A stretch of 31,050 nt of DNA, taken from assembly GCA_938005655.1 (NCBI GenBank), contig CALLNA010000154.1, positions 1-31,050 on the forward strand. The letters run 5' to 3'. A program made the translations under genes and the position numbers. This DNA comes from an uncultured Novosphingobium sp. GTDB lineage: Bacteria; Pseudomonadota; Alphaproteobacteria; Sphingomonadales; Sphingomonadaceae. Below the pieces are notes generated by a model. It saw only the letters and a list, made by a program, of their open reading frames with translations, was not told the origin of the DNA and did no database searches. Shown one piece after another: positions 29,883 through 31,050 of this stretch; the first letter of the stretch is position 1; every line of letters starts with the position of its first letter.

Positions 29883-31050
29883 GCGCGGCCGCCTCGTCCG
29901 AATTCCGGCGCGGCACCAAGCCGCTGATCGCCGCCCTGATCGGCAGCGCCTGCGGCGCCTCGCCGATCCCCTTCAACGTCCTGCCGCTGGTGATGGGCCC
30001 GGTCCATGTCGAGCTCGGCTGGGACTTCGCCGCGATCAGCATGGGGGTGACGATCTTCGGCCTGATCGCCGCCTTCCTCGCCCCGTTCTACGGCGGGCTG
30101 GCCGACCGCAAGGGCGTCCGCCCGGTCGCGCTGTGGTCGCTCGCCGCCTTCGGCCTGACCTTTGCCGCCTTCTACTTCGTGCCCGCCGCCCTGCCCGGGT
30201 GGTGGCTGTTCTGGGCGGTGCTGGGTGTGATCGGGATCGGCTCGACGCCCGTGACCTGGAGCCGGGCCGTGTCGATGTGGTTCAGCCGCAACCGCGGGCT
30301 GGCGCTGGGGATCATGCTCGTCGGCACCAGCCTGACCGCGCTGGTCGTGCCGCAGGTGGTGACGCGGGCGATCGCCGCCTGGGGCTGGCGCAGCGCCTTT
30401 CCGATCGCCGCCCTGTTTCCGCTGCTGATCGCCCTGCCGCTCGGCCTCGCCTGGTTCCGCGAGCCGCGCCCGGAGGAGCGCCCCGCCGACCTCTCCGACG
30501 ATAGCGGCGCGGTCACGGGGGTCACGCTGGCCGCGGCGATGCGCGACTATCGCTTCTGGCTGCTGTGGGTGGCGATCCTGGTCATCGCCCTGGCCTATGG
30601 CGGGGCGCACCTGCACATCGGGCAGATCGTGGTCCTCCAGGGCCTCCCCGCCGCCGCCGGGGCCAGCGTGCTCGGCGTGGTGGCGCTCGGCATCCTCGCC
30701 GGGCGGGTGATCGTCGGCCTGCTGTTCGATCGCTTCTGGGCGCCCGGCGTCGCCTTCTGCGCCATGCTGCTGCCGGCCATGGCCTGCCATCTGCTCGCCG
30801 GCACGGGAAGCAGCCTCGGCCTGGTCATGGCCGGCGGCTTCATGCTCGGCTTCGCGGCGGGGACGGAGAGCGACATGGTCGCCTTCCTCGCCGCGCGCTA
30901 TTTCGGGATGGCCCATTACGGCAAGGTCTATGGCGCGCTCTACATGCCGTTCGGCATCGGCTCCGCGATCTCGCCGATCCTCTACGGCATTGTCCGCGAC
31001 CGCACGGGCAACTACGACGTCGTCTGGGGGATGGCCATTGCCTTCGGCGT
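29879..31050 (+). CDS. Major facilitator superfamily transporter (3' end beyond window)
   Basis: About 390 residues are visible and the frame is still open at the window end. The protein is polytopic, with about twelve hydrophobic segments. After helix 2 it carries the MFS loop motif GGLADRKGVRP (residues about 73-83), and a weaker copy, GRVIVGLLFDRF, follows in the second half. The overall form resembles MFS carriers of organic acids (oxalate/formate- or monocarboxylate-like). It diverges from the citE-like gene, and its promoter holds operator copy 5, so it probably imports the substrate of the locus or exports a product. The ATG at 29879 lacks a clear ribosome site but overlaps the stop of a small upstream frame. 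TTG at 29804 is a less likely start. Confidence 0.88.
   Translation, partial: MSAAASSEFRRGTKPLIAALIGSACGASPIPFNVLPLVMGPVHVELGWDFAAISMGVTIFGLIAAFLAPFYGGLADRKGVRPVALWSLAAFGLTFAAFYFVPAALPGWWLFWAVLGVIGIGSTPVTWSRAVSMWFSRNRGLALGIMLVGTSLTALVVPQVVTRAIAAWGWRSAFPIAALFPLLIALPLGLAWFREPRPEERPADLSDDSGAVTGVTLAAAMRDYRFWLLWVAILVIALAYGGAHLHIGQIVVLQGLPAAAGASVLGVVALGILAGRVIVGLLFDRFWAPGVAFCAMLLPAMACHLLAGTGSSLGLVMAGGFMLGFAAGTESDMVAFLAARYFGMAHYGKVYGALYMPFGIGSAISPILYGIVRDRTGNYDVVWGMAIAFG

Noticed and set aside
1..31050. CRISPR arrays, insertion sequences, tRNA or rRNA genes
   Set aside because: No regularly spaced repeats, transposase motifs, terminal inverted repeats or recognisable RNA gene sequences were seen on reading both strands.

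Overview
The window is very GC-rich, gene-dense DNA and carries no tRNA, rRNA, CRISPR array or insertion sequence that I can see. The gene set points to an alphaproteobacterium, most likely a sphingomonad: a large TonB-dependent receptor, DUF1838, DUF3597 and DUF4142 proteins, a HapK-like dimeric alpha-beta barrel protein, and an EcfG-like promoter motif. The genus assignment is inference.

Region 1 (1-7143, + strand) is a respiratory operon entered part-way through. It holds the end of actC, then actD, actE and actF of alternative complex III (a quinol:cytochrome c oxidoreductase), a small single-helix protein, a SCO-type copper chaperone, and a caa3 cytochrome oxidase (subunit II fused to cytochrome c, subunits I, III and IV). 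Neighbouring genes overlap by 1 to 8 bases. Subunit I has the YSHP motif of A2-type oxidases. Electrons would run from quinol through the complex and its cytochrome to oxygen.

Region 2 (7144-10390) holds ordinary accessory genes: a DUF3597 protein (-), a DUF4142 lipoprotein (+), and a pirin gene overlapping an MDR-family oxidoreductase gene (+). Clear hairpin terminators separate the units.

Region 3 (10391-31050) looks like one inducible catabolic locus. A 12-bp perfect palindrome, TTGTCCGGACAA, occurs five times, always between genes: twice before the TonB-dependent receptor, once between the divergent DUF1838 and quinone-oxidoreductase genes, and twice between the divergent citE-like and MFS transporter genes. 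In most cases it sits on a recognisable core promoter. A GntR regulator of the HutC/UTRA type lies inside the locus, and the palindrome has the GT-N4-AC spacing expected of that subfamily, so it is the natural candidate regulator.

The minus-strand catabolic genes fall in two blocks. Block A (29655 down to 24820) encodes a CitE-like lyase, a MaoC hydratase, an acyl-CoA dehydrogenase and two class III CoA-transferases. Block B (24041 down to 15475) encodes two MmgE/PrpD proteins, a PaaK-like CoA ligase, an amidase, a HapK-like protein, an SDR, a frameshifted PuuE-like deacetylase, an enoyl-CoA hydratase-fold protein without the usual glutamates, and a two-domain VOC protein. Most junctions are 4-base stop/start overlaps.

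The combination suggests uptake of a compound through the TonB receptor and MFS carrier, C-N bond hydrolysis (deacetylase/cyclic amidohydrolase plus amidase), CoA activation, a beta-oxidation-like dehydrogenation and hydration, and lyase cleavage. The substrate cannot be read from the sequence and I do not recognise this exact gene set as a described pathway.
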